Notes: a model not told the origin generated them from the letters alone. Shown: positions 1 to 9,290, numbered from the stretch's first letter. The stretch is DNA of 19,691 nt from CBDUEV01 sp965366365 (GCA_965366365.1 CBDUEV010000048.1:1-19691), one strand, 5' to 3'. Translations and numbers: made by a program.

Positions 1-137
1 GGATCCAAGAGTTGTTCGACGGAGGCGTAGAAGGCATCGAGATCCACGTGGAGGACGTCCGCTCGCCGCATTCGCTCATCATCGCGCATCCGCGCGACAG
101 AAACGCGCCGCCGCATCCGGCCGAAGAGCTCCGATAA
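1..137 (+). CDS. C-terminal tail of an unidentified protein, cut by the left edge
   Basis: An open frame enters from the left edge (first full codon at base 3) and ends at TAA 135-137, giving 44 residues. They include IQELFDGGVEGIEIH and finish HPAEELR. The tail is acidic and helix-prone, with the third-position G/C bias of the neighbouring genes, and the other two forward frames read less like protein. It stops 23 nt before the next gene on the same strand, so the two could be co-transcribed. I do not recognise the family from this piece, and the start and most of the protein are outside the window. Confidence 0.45.
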   Translation, partial: IQELFDGGVEGIEIHVEDVRSPHSLIIAHPRDRNAPPHPAEELR

Positions 138-160
138 GCTCGAGGTCGAGAGGAGATGCC

Positions 161-1225
161 GTGCGCACACGAGTCCGCAACCTGGGTGTGACGATCGGGG
201 ACCTCCCCACCGGAGCGGCCAACGCCATCACGGACGTTGCCGGCGTGTGGGTGGGTCACCACACGGTGATCCGGGACGAGCCGACCGTGGCGCGGACCGG
301 CGTGACCATGGTCGTTCCCCGCCAGGGCGAGATCTGGACGGATTGGGCTTTCGCCGGCGTGCACATCTTCAACGGCAACGGCGAGATGACCGGGCTCCCG
401 TGGCTCGAGGAGTCGGGCATGCTCGGCTCCCCGATCGGCATCACGAACACCTACCAGGTCGGGCTTGTTCACGAAGCACTCAACCGTCACGCCGTCGACC
501 GAGGCGTCTCGGGGCTCTTCCACCTCCCCGTCGTCGCCGAAACGTACGACGGCTGGCTCAGCGACATCCGGTCTTTCCCTCTCACGTTGGCCGACGCCCG
601 CCAAGCCCTCGCAAACGCCACGGGCGGGCAGGTCGACGAAGGCAGCGTCGGCGGGGGCACCGGGATGATCTGCCACGAGTTCAAGGGCGGGATCGGCACG
701 TCGTCGCGGGTCGTCAGGGCCGCCGGCGGCCTCTTCACGGTGGGGGCGCTGGTCCAGGCCAACTACGGGATTCGCAGCGACCTACGCGTCGACGGCATAC
801 CGGTGGGGCGGGTCCTCGACCACGCCCACACTCCGGCGCCCTGGAGCACCAAGGGCACCGATGGCTCGATCATCGTCATTCTGGCCACCGACGCTCCCCT
901 CCTGCCCGTTCAGTGCCGGCGCCTGGCCCGCCGCGCCACCGTCGGGCTGGCCCGCGTTGGCGGCATCGGCCACAACGGCAGCGGAGACATCTTCCTCGCC
1001 TTTGCCACCGGCAATCACCTCGGGACGAGAAGCGCCACGCTCACCGACGTGCAGATGGTGCCCCACGACCAGCTCGATCCGCTCTTTGCAGGGGCTGCCG
1101 ACGCGGTGGAGGAATCGATCCTCAATGCCCTCACCGCCGCCGAGGACATGGTCGGCCAGCAGGGCCGGACCGCCTACGCCCTCCCGCTCGACGCACTCCA
1201 GGAGCTGGTGCGGCTCCGCACCTAG
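161..1225 (+). CDS. P1 family (S58, DmpA-like) aminopeptidase
   Basis: A 354-residue member of the S58 DmpA/BapA family. These are N-terminal nucleophile hydrolases that cut themselves into alpha and beta chains and release N-terminal amino acids from peptides or beta-peptides. The family landmarks are present: GDLPTGAANAITDVAGVWVG near the N-terminus, then VGGGTGMICHEFKGGIGTSS, VQANYG, and TDGSIIVILATDAPLLP. The expected self-cleavage site is Gly235-Ser236 (the GSIIV step), making Ser236 the nucleophile. NGSGDIFLAF further on is also typical. Length matches the family (about 350-375). The start is GTG 161, supported by a GAGAGGAG ribosome-binding site; the nearby ATG at 156 is out of frame. 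No signal peptide is seen, so it is probably cytoplasmic. Natural substrate unknown. It converges with the SDR gene, 11 nt away. Confidence 0.93.
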   Translation: MRTRVRNLGVTIGDLPTGAANAITDVAGVWVGHHTVIRDEPTVARTGVTMVVPRQGEIWTDWAFAGVHIFNGNGEMTGLPWLEESGMLGSPIGITNTYQVGLVHEALNRHAVDRGVSGLFHLPVVAETYDGWLSDIRSFPLTLADARQALANATGGQVDEGSVGGGTGMICHEFKGGIGTSSRVVRAAGGLFTVGALVQANYGIRSDLRVDGIPVGRVLDHAHTPAPWSTKGTDGSIIVILATDAPLLPVQCRRLARRATVGLARVGGIGHNGSGDIFLAFATGNHLGTRSATLTDVQMVPHDQLDPLFAGAADAVEESILNALTAAEDMVGQQGRTAYALPLDALQELVRLRT

Positions 1226-1236
1226 CCCACACCGCC

Positions 1237-2007
1237 TCAGCTCAGCCCGGTGATTCCGCCATCGAGTGCCAATGTCTGGCCGGTCATGTAGTTCGATGCA
1301 CGCGAGCCAAGGAAGATGGCAGTTCCCGCCATGTCCTCGGCGGTCCCGGCCCGATGCTGCGGTATCGACTGGAGGATCGCCTCCTCGAACTGCTCAAAAA
1401 GGATCGCCGTCATCTTGGAGGGGAAGAGCCCCGGGGCGATGGCGTTCACGTTGATGTGGTCTGAGACCAATCTCTTGGCGAGCGCTCGGGTGAGATGGAT
1501 GACGCCGGCTTTGGAGGCGGCGTAGGAGTACGACTCGAAGTCGGACACATGCAGGCCGTCGATGGAGGCGATGTTGATGACCCGAGCCGGGTCCTCCGCC
1601 GTGGCGCCGGCGCGGAGCAGTCCAAGGAGTTCCTTGGTCAAGAAGAAGGGTGACTTCAGGTTGAGGTCCACCACCTTGTCCCAGCCCACTTCGGAGAAGG
1701 CTTCGATCGGTTCACCCCAGGTGGCGCCGGCATTGTTGACGAGAATGTGCAGGGCGCCTTCCCGTTCGCCAATGGCCGAGGCCAGACCTTCGACACCCGC
1801 CAGCGTCGACAGGTCGGCAGGCACCGAGATCGCTTCGCCGACCTCGGACAACGACGCGGCGGCCTCGTCGCACACGTCGGCTTTGCGCGACGAGATGTAG
1901 ACCTTGGCCCCGCCTTCGACATAGCCCCGGGCGATCATGAGGCCGATACCGCGTGATCCGCCGGTGACCAGGGCCACCTTGCCCGCAACGCTGAACAAAT
2001 CCTGCAC
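1237..2007 (-). CDS. SDR family NAD(P)-dependent oxidoreductase (FabG/RhlG-like)
   Basis: A 256-residue classical short-chain dehydrogenase/reductase. The N-terminal Rossmann motif is TGGSRGIG (residues 15-22). NNAG follows at 91-94. The catalytic set is Ser148, Tyr162 and Lys166 (YAASK). The NAIAPGLFPSKM segment resembles RhlG/FabG-type 3-oxoacyl reductases and some sugar dehydrogenases. The SSRK stretch after the second beta strand favours NADP(H). The C-terminal GQTLALDGGI is typical. The start is GTG 2005-2007 with a GGAGGG ribosome-binding site 8 nt upstream. It is divergent from the aminotransferase gene across 46 bp that hold an imperfect palindrome. Substrate cannot be assigned; a hydroxyacyl or short hydroxy compound linked to the neighbouring acyl-CoA metabolism is a guess. 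Confidence 0.93.
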   Translation of the reverse strand: MQDLFSVAGKVALVTGGSRGIGLMIARGYVEGGAKVYISSRKADVCDEAAASLSEVGEAISVPADLSTLAGVEGLASAIGEREGALHILVNNAGATWGEPIEAFSEVGWDKVVDLNLKSPFFLTKELLGLLRAGATAEDPARVINIASIDGLHVSDFESYSYAASKAGVIHLTRALAKRLVSDHINVNAIAPGLFPSKMTAILFEQFEEAILQSIPQHRAGTAEDMAGTAIFLGSRASNYMTGQTLALDGGITGLS

Positions 2008-2027
2008 TGAAAACCCTCCGTCGGCGT

Positions 2028-2045
2028 GTGTGGGTCAACCTACAC
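2028..2045. promoter_or_regulatory. Imperfect palindrome in the divergent SDR/aminotransferase promoter
   Basis: GTGTGGGT-CA-ACCTACAC is an 18-bp inverted repeat with one mismatch in each 8-base arm. It lies in the 46 bp between the two divergent start codons. It overlaps a possible minus-strand -10 box (TAGGTT, 2037-2042) and ends 8 nt before the aminotransferase ATG. A regulator bound here could block both genes. No regulator gene is adjacent. Confidence 0.35.
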
Positions 2046-2053
2046 GGCGTACG

Positions 2054-2974
2054 ATGTCGGCCGTGACCAAGAACGCAGGCACCCACGAAGCCCTCCCCGA
2101 TCCCCGCAACGAGAGCATCGAGATCTACATCAACGGGGAGTTCTTCCCCCGCGCCGAGGCCAAGGTGTCGGTGTACGACTCGGCGTTCATGATCGGCGAC
2201 GGGATCTGGGAGGGACTCCGCTATCACGACGGCAGGTTCCTCTACCTCGACCAACACCTGGATCGGCTGTTCAGGACCGCCGCCGAAGTCGGTCTGGATC
2301 TGGGGATGGACCGGTCGGGAGTCACCGCAGCACTGCAGGCGACCGTCGACCACAACGGTATGGAGACGGGCGCCCACGTGCGGCTCATGGTGACGCGCGG
2401 CACCAAGAAGACCCCCAGTCAGCATCCGGGCCTGGTGATCAGCGGACCGACCATCGTGATCATCGCCGAATACAAGGCCGCCGATCCGGCTGTCAAGGAG
2501 CGAGGCGTGGCTCTGGTCACATCCACGGTGGAACGGCCGTCGCCCCGCAGTCTCGATCAGCGCTGGAACAGCCATTCGAAACTCCACGAAGTGGTGGCGC
2601 TTCTCCAGGCGTTGGAGGCCGGGGCGGACGAGGCGCTCATGTTGGACCCGACCGGCGCGGTGGCCACCTGCAACTCGACCAATTTCTTCATCGTGCGCAA
2701 CGGCGAGGTGTGGACCTCGTCCGGCGAATACTGCCTGAATGGGATCACCCGCGCCGCGGTCCTTCAACTGTGTGAAACGGCGGGAATCGTCACCCGTGAG
2801 CAGCCCTTCTCGGTGGACGACGTGCATACCGCCGACGAAGCGTTCGTGACCGGCACGTTCGGTGGGTTGACACCGGTGAGGTCGGTCGATGGCCACGACC
2901 TCCCGGTACCTGGCCCCGTCACGGCCCGCCTCGCCGACCTCTACGCCCAAGCCGTGGCCGAGGCCACCGGCTGA
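2054..2974 (+). CDS. Class IV PLP-dependent aminotransferase (IlvE/Dat-like)
   Basis: A 306-residue fold-type IV aminotransferase, the family of branched-chain amino acid transaminase, D-alanine transaminase and aminodeoxychorismate lyase. Visible landmarks are VSVYDSAFMIGDGIWEGLR, then YLDQHLDRLF. The PLP lysine is predicted at Lys176 in NSHSKLHEVV. A cofactor-binding stretch DPTGAVATCNSTNFFIVRNG and the C-terminal LNGITRAAVLQL and TGTFGGLTPV are also present. The frame is open further upstream, but ATG 2054 is preferred because the upstream residues are not family-like and overlap the divergent promoter. There is almost no room for a 5' UTR, so translation may be leaderless. The stop codon overlaps the next start as TGATG, indicating tight coupling with the sulfotransferase-like gene. 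Substrate specificity is not readable from sequence alone. Confidence 0.92.
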   Translation: MSAVTKNAGTHEALPDPRNESIEIYINGEFFPRAEAKVSVYDSAFMIGDGIWEGLRYHDGRFLYLDQHLDRLFRTAAEVGLDLGMDRSGVTAALQATVDHNGMETGAHVRLMVTRGTKKTPSQHPGLVISGPTIVIIAEYKAADPAVKERGVALVTSTVERPSPRSLDQRWNSHSKLHEVVALLQALEAGADEALMLDPTGAVATCNSTNFFIVRNGEVWTSSGEYCLNGITRAAVLQLCETAGIVTREQPFSVDDVHTADEAFVTGTFGGLTPVRSVDGHDLPVPGPVTARLADLYAQAVAEATG

Positions 2975-3696
2975 TGCGGATTCATCTCTGGTCGGGGCCG
3001 CGCAACGTGTCGACCGCCCTCATGTATTCGTTCCGGTCCCGATCGGACATGACCGTGGTCGACGAGCCGCTCTACGGGCACTACCTGCGGGTCACGGGCG
3101 TGACCCACCCGGCCGACCAGGAGGTGATGGACGCCATGGAGTGCGACGCCACCCGGGTGATCGCGTCGGTTCTCATCGGTAATGAATACGCCACCGACCA
3201 TGTGTTCTTCAAACACATGGCCCATCACCTGGTCGACGTCGACCGCTCGTTCATGGGCGACGCCACGAACGTGATTCTGACCCGGGACCCGACCGACATG
3301 TTGCCGAGCCTGGCCGTCCAGCTCCCTGAGCCGACCCTGTGGGCGACGAGCCTGCCGGCTCAGGTGGAGATCCTCGACATGCTGGGGCCGGACCCGCTGG
3401 TTCTCGACGCGGCTCTGCTGCTGAAAGATCCGGCGTCGGTTCTGGGGCAGCTGTGTGCGCGCCTTGGCCTGGCATGGGACCCGGCCATGCTGGAGTGGAA
3501 GCCGGGGCCGAAGCCCGAGGACGGCGTGTGGGCGCCGCACTGGTACCACCGGGTTCACGAATCGACCGGCTTTGCGGCCTACCGGCAGTGGAGCGGCCCG
3601 TTTCCGGATCGGCTCCGCCCGCTGCTCGAAGAGGCGCGGCCGCTGTATGAACGCCTGCGGGCCGTGGCGATCACTCCGCACGCCAATCCCGGTTAA
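2974..3696 (+). CDS. Sulfotransferase-like P-loop protein coupled to the aminotransferase
   Basis: A 240-residue protein starting with RIHLWSGPRNVSTALMYSF. This is a sulfotransferase-family P-loop: the GPRNVSTAL segment (residues 8-16) stands where classical enzymes carry the 5'-phosphosulfate loop. VILTRDPTDMLPSL corresponds to the 3'-phosphate motif (an R-DP-D pattern), and LLKDPASVLGQLCARLGL and PEDGVWAPHWYHRVHESTGF follow. From memory, plant proteins called branched-chain aminotransferase-like carry a very similar domain fused N-terminally to a class IV aminotransferase, which matches this overlapping gene pair. The ATG at 2974 shares one base with the preceding stop, so expression is coupled. 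True sulfotransferase activity is unproven; a nucleotide- or phosphate-handling role is possible. Confidence 0.82.
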   Translation: MRIHLWSGPRNVSTALMYSFRSRSDMTVVDEPLYGHYLRVTGVTHPADQEVMDAMECDATRVIASVLIGNEYATDHVFFKHMAHHLVDVDRSFMGDATNVILTRDPTDMLPSLAVQLPEPTLWATSLPAQVEILDMLGPDPLVLDAALLLKDPASVLGQLCARLGLAWDPAMLEWKPGPKPEDGVWAPHWYHRVHESTGFAAYRQWSGPFPDRLRPLLEEARPLYERLRAVAITPHANPG

Positions 3697-3760
3697 CGAT
3701 CGCTCACTGCTAGCCGCAAGCGCGAGTACTCTGCGTGGTGCGACGACGGAGGACTCAGAC

Positions 3761-4981
<1,221 letters not shown>

Positions 4982-4990
4982 GAGGCTTCC

Positions 4991-5048
4991 GAGAGCGACG
5001 CGGCGTACGCCGCCTTTCACGGCGGTCTCGCCTTCGAACCTCGCTCTC
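4991..5048 (+). terminator. Hairpin-rich terminator region after the acyl-CoA dehydrogenase gene
   Basis: GAGAGCGA (4991-4998) can pair with TCGCTCTC (5041-5048). Inside lie a 14-bp perfect palindrome GCGGCGTACGCCGC (5000-5013) and a competing hairpin CCGCC-tttcac-GGCGG (5010-5025). It starts 9 nt after the stop codon. There is no long T-run, so it is a GC-rich terminator or a 3' stability structure. It sits between two convergent genes and could serve both. Confidence 0.5.
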
Positions 5049-5091
5049 CCACGTCGCCGCACTCCGAGCGCCTGAGCCTCCTGGCAGCCGC

Positions 5092-5301
5092 TTACATCTG
5101 CGGTACTTGACGGATCCGATGCTTGCCCGCCGCCGACCGAGCCTGCGCGCTGGTAACACGGGCGCTGGGTAGAAGGAGACGCCAGAACCTCGGCCGGCCC
5201 GGATCCCTTTGGATGAAGCTGCTGGCGAGGCGCTCACGGGCGGCTTCCTTCTCCAGTTCCTTCATGTGGCTGTCGTGGTAAGCCTTGATCAACACATCCA
5301 T
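5092..5301 (-). CDS. Small basic protein of unknown function (69 aa)
   Basis: A 69-residue ORF starting MDVLIKAYHDSHMKELEKEA. The ATG at 5299-5301 has a strong ribosome-binding site (AGGAGAGGG, spacing about 2-10 nt); an in-frame start further upstream would give a longer product but would run into the AfsR promoter, so it is rejected. The first ~28 residues are charged and predicted to form an amphipathic helix. The rest is basic (GRPRFWRLLLPSARV), with a short hydrophobic patch. It has no signal peptide and no recognised domain. It is transcribed divergently from the large AfsR-like regulator, with 121 bp between starts, so it may be a partner or target of that regulator. That link is inference. 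Confidence 0.6.
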   Translation of the reverse strand: MDVLIKAYHDSHMKELEKEAARERLASSFIQRDPGRPRFWRLLLPSARVTSAQARSAAGKHRIRQVPQM

Positions 5302-5386
5302 CGCCCTCTCCTCTTTTCTCTTCTCGTTCCAGTCTGTGGGAGCGGACTGAAGAGCGGCTAAAGGGTTGCTGAAGAGGATTCCGACC

Positions 5387-5416
5387 CGGACAGCTGGTTC
5401 CGCTGGGACGTACACT
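5387..5416 (+). promoter_or_regulatory. Candidate promoter of the AfsR-like regulator
   Basis: CGGACA (5387-5392, four of six bases match TTGACA) is separated by 18 bp from TACACT (5411-5416). The proposed GTG start codon at 5423 is only 6 nt beyond the -10 box. The transcript would therefore begin at or next to the start codon, and no ribosome-binding site is seen. Confidence 0.5.
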
Positions 5417-5422
5417 CAGGGT

Positions 5423-8185
5423 GTGCGGTTCACGGTGCTAGGCCCGGTAGCCGTCGTCCGTGATGGTCAATCGGTGGCGCTTGGTGGGCCACGCCAGCAG
5501 GCGGTGCTGGCCGTCTTGTTGGCTGCTGCCAATCGGGTAGTGCCGGCCGACCGGCTCATCGAAGAGGTCTGGGCCGGGTCGTCGTTGACGGAGGCTACCG
5601 ACTCGCTTCACGTTTACGTGTCGAATCTTCGCAGAGCGCTCGGCGCTGATCGACTCGAGCGACTGTCCGGAGGCTACCGCTTGCACGTGGAGCCGGGAGA
5701 ACTGGACGCCGAAGTGTTCGAGACCGAGACCGACGAAGCCCGACTTCTGCTGGACTCCCATCCCCACCGAGCCAATGAGATCCTCACACGAGCGCTTGAA
5801 CGCTGGGGAGGCGACCCGTACCAAGGTATTGACGGACCTTCGGTCTCCGCCGCAGCCAACCAGTTGACCGAGAGGCACCTGGCTGCACTGGAAGACGCTC
5901 TGGAAGCGCGCGTCGCGCTCGGACAGCACCATGAGGTGGTCGCCGAACTTCGGGACTTCTGCGACAAGCACCCTCTGAGGGAACGGGTGTGGGCTACGTG
6001 GATGCTCGCTCTCTACCGGGATGGCCGTCAAGCAGAGGCTCTGGGCGCCTTCAGGCGTTTGCGCACCCTGTTGGGTGAAGAGCTGGGAATCGAGCCGTCC
6101 CCAGAGCTGCGCCGGTTGGAGGAACGGATTCTATTCCAGGATTCCGGACTCGATCTGGTCGCTAAGACCCCCAACAACCTGCCAGCGCAGTTGAACAGCT
6201 TCGTAGGTCGAGACAGGGAGTTGGTCGACGCCGGCAAGCTGTTGGCGAACGCCCGCTTGGTGACGTTGACGGGGGTGGGCGGATCGGGAAAGACCCGCCT
6301 GGCCCTGGAGCTGGTCCGGGCCGCCCTCGATGGTTTCCCGGACGGCGTCTGGCTGGTCGATCTGGGCCACATCACCGATCCGGCGGTCGTACCGTCGACA
6401 ATCGCCAAGTCGCTCAACATTCCCGTGCCGAAAGGCCCGGGAGCGGTTGGGGTGTTGCGCGACGTCTTGAGGTCCCGCACGACCCTCATCGTGTTGGACG
6501 GCTTCGAGCATGTCATCGAGGCCGCCGCGCTCGTGGCGACCCTTCTCGAAGCCGCCCCCAACCTTCGGATGCTGGTGACGAGCAGAGAACGGCTCTGTAT
6601 TTCGGGTGAGCATCTCTTCGAGGTTCCGCCGCTCGAGCTGTCTGCCGCCACCTCCCTCTTCGTGAACCGTGCCATGGCTGTGCATTCGGGGTTTCACCCG
6701 GACGGAGACGACCTTCGACAGGTCGAGGCGATCTGCGACCACCTCGACCGCCTGCCGCTGTCCATCGAGCTGGCCGCCGGCCAAGCGGACGTTTGGTCAC
6801 CTGCAGAACTCCGGAAGCGGCTCCGCTCGCGGCTGGCCACCCTCACAGGCGGCCCCAGGGACCGTCCCAATCGCCAGGCGACTCTCAAGGACACGATTGA
6901 TTGGAGCTACGACCTTCTCAGTAGCGACGAACAGGTACTTCTCGGATCGATGGGGGTGTTTCACGGTGGTTGCACCATCGCCGCCGCCGAGGCGGTCTGT
7001 GGTCCCGGCATGTCCGGCGATGTTCTGGACGGGCTGAACGCCCTCGCTCACAAGAGTTTGATCGTGCGCCGAAGCGGACCTGGAGGAGTGCCGAGATTCT
7101 CGATGCTCGCAACTATCCAGGAGTACGCTCGCCGGCTACTCGCCGAAGAACTGGACACGACCGCCGTTCGAGACGCCCACTGCGACTACTACGTCGAGTA
7201 CCTCGACCGAAACGGGCCGCATCTCCGGTGGGGTGACTCAGCGAATGGATGGGAGATCCTCACGGCCGATAACGACAACTACCGAGCCGCCCTGGCCTGG
7301 GCCTTCAGCGAGGGCGATCTGCTCCAGGGCGCCCGCCTGCTCGGGTCATGTCAATTCTGGGAAGAGAACGAGGCCTGGAGTGAACTGGAGCGCTGGCAGA
7401 ACGAGGCGCTCGAGCACGCCGACTCGCTGGAGCCGCTAGCCCGAGCTCGTCTCTACCTCGCCCTCTCACACAGCCGTCACGGGCACCGAGACCCTCGATG
7501 GCTGTGCGAGGAGGCGCTCGAATGGGCGGAGGTCGCCGGGGACCGGTTCGTGATCGCCCAGGCGAGGTTCAACCTCGCCTGGGCGTATGCGGGAGATCGC
7601 GCCAATCATGAACTCGCTCTGAGTCTGTGCCGCCGTGCCGTGGACGAGACGCGGCAGTTCGCTGACGTACCCGGATTGACGGCCCACGCCCTGGTTGCTC
7701 TCGGGGAGTTGTACCGCTCACACGGCGACGACGAGGAGGCCAAGCGACCGTATGAAGAGGCCTTGCACATCGCTCGCCGGTCCCACAACCGGCCGCTTGC
7801 GGCAATCGTGCTTCTCAACCTTGCCTTCATTGCCGGGCATCAGGGGGACTACTCGGGGGCGGAGCGCCACGCGACCCAGGCTCTGACCGACGCCATGGAG
7901 TTGACCGACCAGACTCTGATGGCATTTGGCCTGGAGGGTGTCGCCCTGGCCGCAACGGCGGCCGGACGAGTCAGGCGCGGAGCTCGCCTCTTCGGCGCAG
8001 CCGAGCACGCCCATGAGATGCTCGGGATCACGCCGGACCCCGCCGATCAGCTCGAATACGATCGAGCCCGGGCGACGCTGGGCGAGCTTCTGGAACCTGC
8101 GGACCTCGAAGCTCTCCTCGCCGAAGGTCATGCGATGACGGTATCGGACGCCGTCGAGTTCGCCCTCGAGGGCACGGCCGACTGA
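5423..8185 (+). CDS. AfsR/SARP-type BTAD regulator with NTPase and TPR domains
   Basis: A 920-residue multidomain transcriptional regulator. Residues ~1-95 form an OmpR-type winged helix (RFTVLGPVAVVRDGQSVALG, SLHVYVSNLRRALG). Residues ~96-245 form the bacterial transcriptional activation domain, ending near LGEELGIEPSPELRRLEERI. A STAND/NB-ARC NTPase follows: FVGRDRELV, Walker A GVGGSGKT at 284-291, Walker B TLIVLDGFEH, a sensor TSRE, and LPLSIELAAGQ. The last ~300 residues are TPR-like helical repeats (RFNLAWAYAG, ALGELYRSHGDDEEAKRPYE). GTG 5423 is chosen because the winged helix begins there; the frame also has an ATG at 5366 that adds 19 non-family residues. Such proteins switch on nearby operons after signal-driven NTP-dependent assembly. 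Its target is unknown. It is divergent from the 69-aa gene and lies between the two copies of repeat A. Confidence 0.93.
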   Translation: MRFTVLGPVAVVRDGQSVALGGPRQQAVLAVLLAAANRVVPADRLIEEVWAGSSLTEATDSLHVYVSNLRRALGADRLERLSGGYRLHVEPGELDAEVFETETDEARLLLDSHPHRANEILTRALERWGGDPYQGIDGPSVSAAANQLTERHLAALEDALEARVALGQHHEVVAELRDFCDKHPLRERVWATWMLALYRDGRQAEALGAFRRLRTLLGEELGIEPSPELRRLEERILFQDSGLDLVAKTPNNLPAQLNSFVGRDRELVDAGKLLANARLVTLTGVGGSGKTRLALELVRAALDGFPDGVWLVDLGHITDPAVVPSTIAKSLNIPVPKGPGAVGVLRDVLRSRTTLIVLDGFEHVIEAAALVATLLEAAPNLRMLVTSRERLCISGEHLFEVPPLELSAATSLFVNRAMAVHSGFHPDGDDLRQVEAICDHLDRLPLSIELAAGQADVWSPAELRKRLRSRLATLTGGPRDRPNRQATLKDTIDWSYDLLSSDEQVLLGSMGVFHGGCTIAAAEAVCGPGMSGDVLDGLNALAHKSLIVRRSGPGGVPRFSMLATIQEYARRLLAEELDTTAVRDAHCDYYVEYLDRNGPHLRWGDSANGWEILTADNDNYRAALAWAFSEGDLLQGARLLGSCQFWEENEAWSELERWQNEALEHADSLEPLARARLYLALSHSRHGHRDPRWLCEEALEWAEVAGDRFVIAQARFNLAWAYAGDRANHELALSLCRRAVDETRQFADVPGLTAHALVALGELYRSHGDDEEAKRPYEEALHIARRSHNRPLAAIVLLNLAFIAGHQGDYSGAERHATQALTDAMELTDQTLMAFGLEGVALAATAAGRVRRGARLFGAAEHAHEMLGITPDPADQLEYDRARATLGELLEPADLEALLAEGHAMTVSDAVEFALEGTAD

Positions 8186-8195
8186 GACGGCCGGT

Positions 8196-8290
8196 GGGAA
8201 CGTGGAGATCCACGGCAACATGGCCGGACCGATGATCCTGGGCCTCGCCTTCGAACCTCGCTCTCCTCACATCGCCGCGCTTTCGAGCTT
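8196..8290 (+). repeat. Direct repeat A, decayed copy: remnant of an acyl-CoA dehydrogenase gene end
   Basis: This stretch starts 11 nt after the AfsR-like stop. It matches the end of the acyl-CoA dehydrogenase gene (37 of 43 positions plus flanks), then jumps to an exact 23-base match with 5027-5049. Compared with the intact copy it lost bases 4958-5029, a 72-bp deletion with CTC at both ends, and one base in the coding part. Read in frame, it still gives EIHGNMAGPMILGL against EIQRNIAGEMILGL in the living gene. It has no promoter or start of its own. The whole 8186-8377 gap holds nothing else I can support. Confidence 0.8.
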
Positions 8291-8377
8291 CGACGGACCC
8301 AACACGGTCTCGCGTGCCAGCCCCGAGAGGGAAGCGCTGCTGCGTTGGCTGCGGCGGTCACGAAGTGCGGAGGACAG

Positions 8378-9193
8378 TCAAGGGGTTTCGCAGGACACTC
8401 CGGCAGTGAATCCAGCCGCCACCCAGTCGGAATCGGGCGGGCCGGAAGATTCGTCTGGCCCGTCCGGATAGCCCGGCCAGAACAGCCAGCCACGCAACCC
8501 ACCCGAGCGAGACAGCGGATTCTCGGTGCCATCGACGGCGAACCAGTAGAGCCCGACGGCCTCATCCGGTGCCTCCGACTCGAAGAGCCTTCCGCCGAAC
8601 AGCTGCCTGAGCGTGCCCAAAGTGTCGAGAGAGTGAGCGCCGTCCACCGTGGGGACGGGCGAGTCGCGCCACAACCCGGCACCGGCCAGGACGCTTCGGC
8701 CGGTCGACGCCGTCCGGTCATCGACGCTGCCGTCCCAGTCGGTGAAGACGACACCCAGGACGCCTTCCCACGACACAACTCGTGCCCGGGATCCGGGACA
8801 ACCGAGGAACACGTCCGCCGGAGGGGCGGTCGGGTCGCTCCAACCCGTGTCGTAGGAAGGTCGACCCAACTCCTCGATCAGCGTCGCCAGCGCCACCTCG
8901 GCGTCGTCGCCGAACCGAACCACGCCCAAGCCGTCGACGCCGAAGACTACGGAGGCCCCCGTGATCGAGGGCGAGGTGGTTGAGGTCGCCGTCGACGACG
9001 TTGGAACGATGGTCGTGGGCGGCGAGGTGGTCGTCGTCGGAGCAGTCGAGGGCGACGTGGTCGACGGAAGCAACGTGGTGGTCTGGCTCGACGTGGTGGC
9101 GGAAACCCCGGCGAGGGTCGTGGACCCCCCAGCGGCGCCGCCGCACGCGGCGACAAGCATTGCGAGCGCACAAACCATCGGCAGACGATCCAT
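8378..9193 (-). CDS. Secreted lipoprotein with Thr/Ser-rich linker, function unknown
   Basis: A 271-residue lipoprotein. The signal peptide MDRLPMVCALAMLVAAC ends in a VAAC lipobox, so Cys17 should be acylated after signal peptidase II cleavage, anchoring the protein on the outer face of the membrane. Residues ~20-75 are a low-complexity Thr/Ser/Pro linker. The remaining ~195 residues form a globular domain (FGDDAEVALATLIEELGRPS, VFLGCPGSRARVVSWEGVLG) seen, as far as I recall, as an unnamed domain in other Actinomycetota. Start ATG 9191-9193 is preferred over the in-frame GTG two codons earlier because GGGAG lies 5 nt upstream of the ATG. It ends about 90 bp from the decayed repeat A. Function cannot be assigned. 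Confidence 0.8.
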   Translation of the reverse strand: MDRLPMVCALAMLVAACGGAAGGSTTLAGVSATTSSQTTTLLPSTTSPSTAPTTTTSPPTTIVPTSSTATSTTSPSITGASVVFGVDGLGVVRFGDDAEVALATLIEELGRPSYDTGWSDPTAPPADVFLGCPGSRARVVSWEGVLGVVFTDWDGSVDDRTASTGRSVLAGAGLWRDSPVPTVDGAHSLDTLGTLRQLFGGRLFESEAPDEAVGLYWFAVDGTENPLSRSGGLRGWLFWPGYPDGPDESSGPPDSDWVAAGFTAGVSCETP

Positions 9194-9290
9194 GGACACT
9201 CCCTATTCACCGCGAATCATCCGCCTGCCCATTGGGAACCGAAAGGGTCGAATGCCTCAGAGGTCGGTGGCACCCCAACGGCGGCATGTC

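Noticed and set aside
1..6. GGATCC at the left edge as a cloning junction
   Set aside because: A single 6-base site is weak evidence; the reading frame continues normally from it.
247..1464. 405-aa plus-strand ORF overlapping the S58 peptidase
   Set aside because: Arg/Pro-rich shadow frame of a confidently recognised gene in a GC-rich genome.
1712..2950. 412-aa minus-strand ORF opposite the aminotransferase
   Set aside because: Antisense shadow; the sequence is His/Arg/Gly-rich and matches no domain.
8202..8471. 89-aa plus-strand ORF beginning in the decayed repeat
   Set aside because: Its first third is acyl-CoA dehydrogenase debris and the rest overlaps the lipoprotein gene end; no ribosome-binding site.
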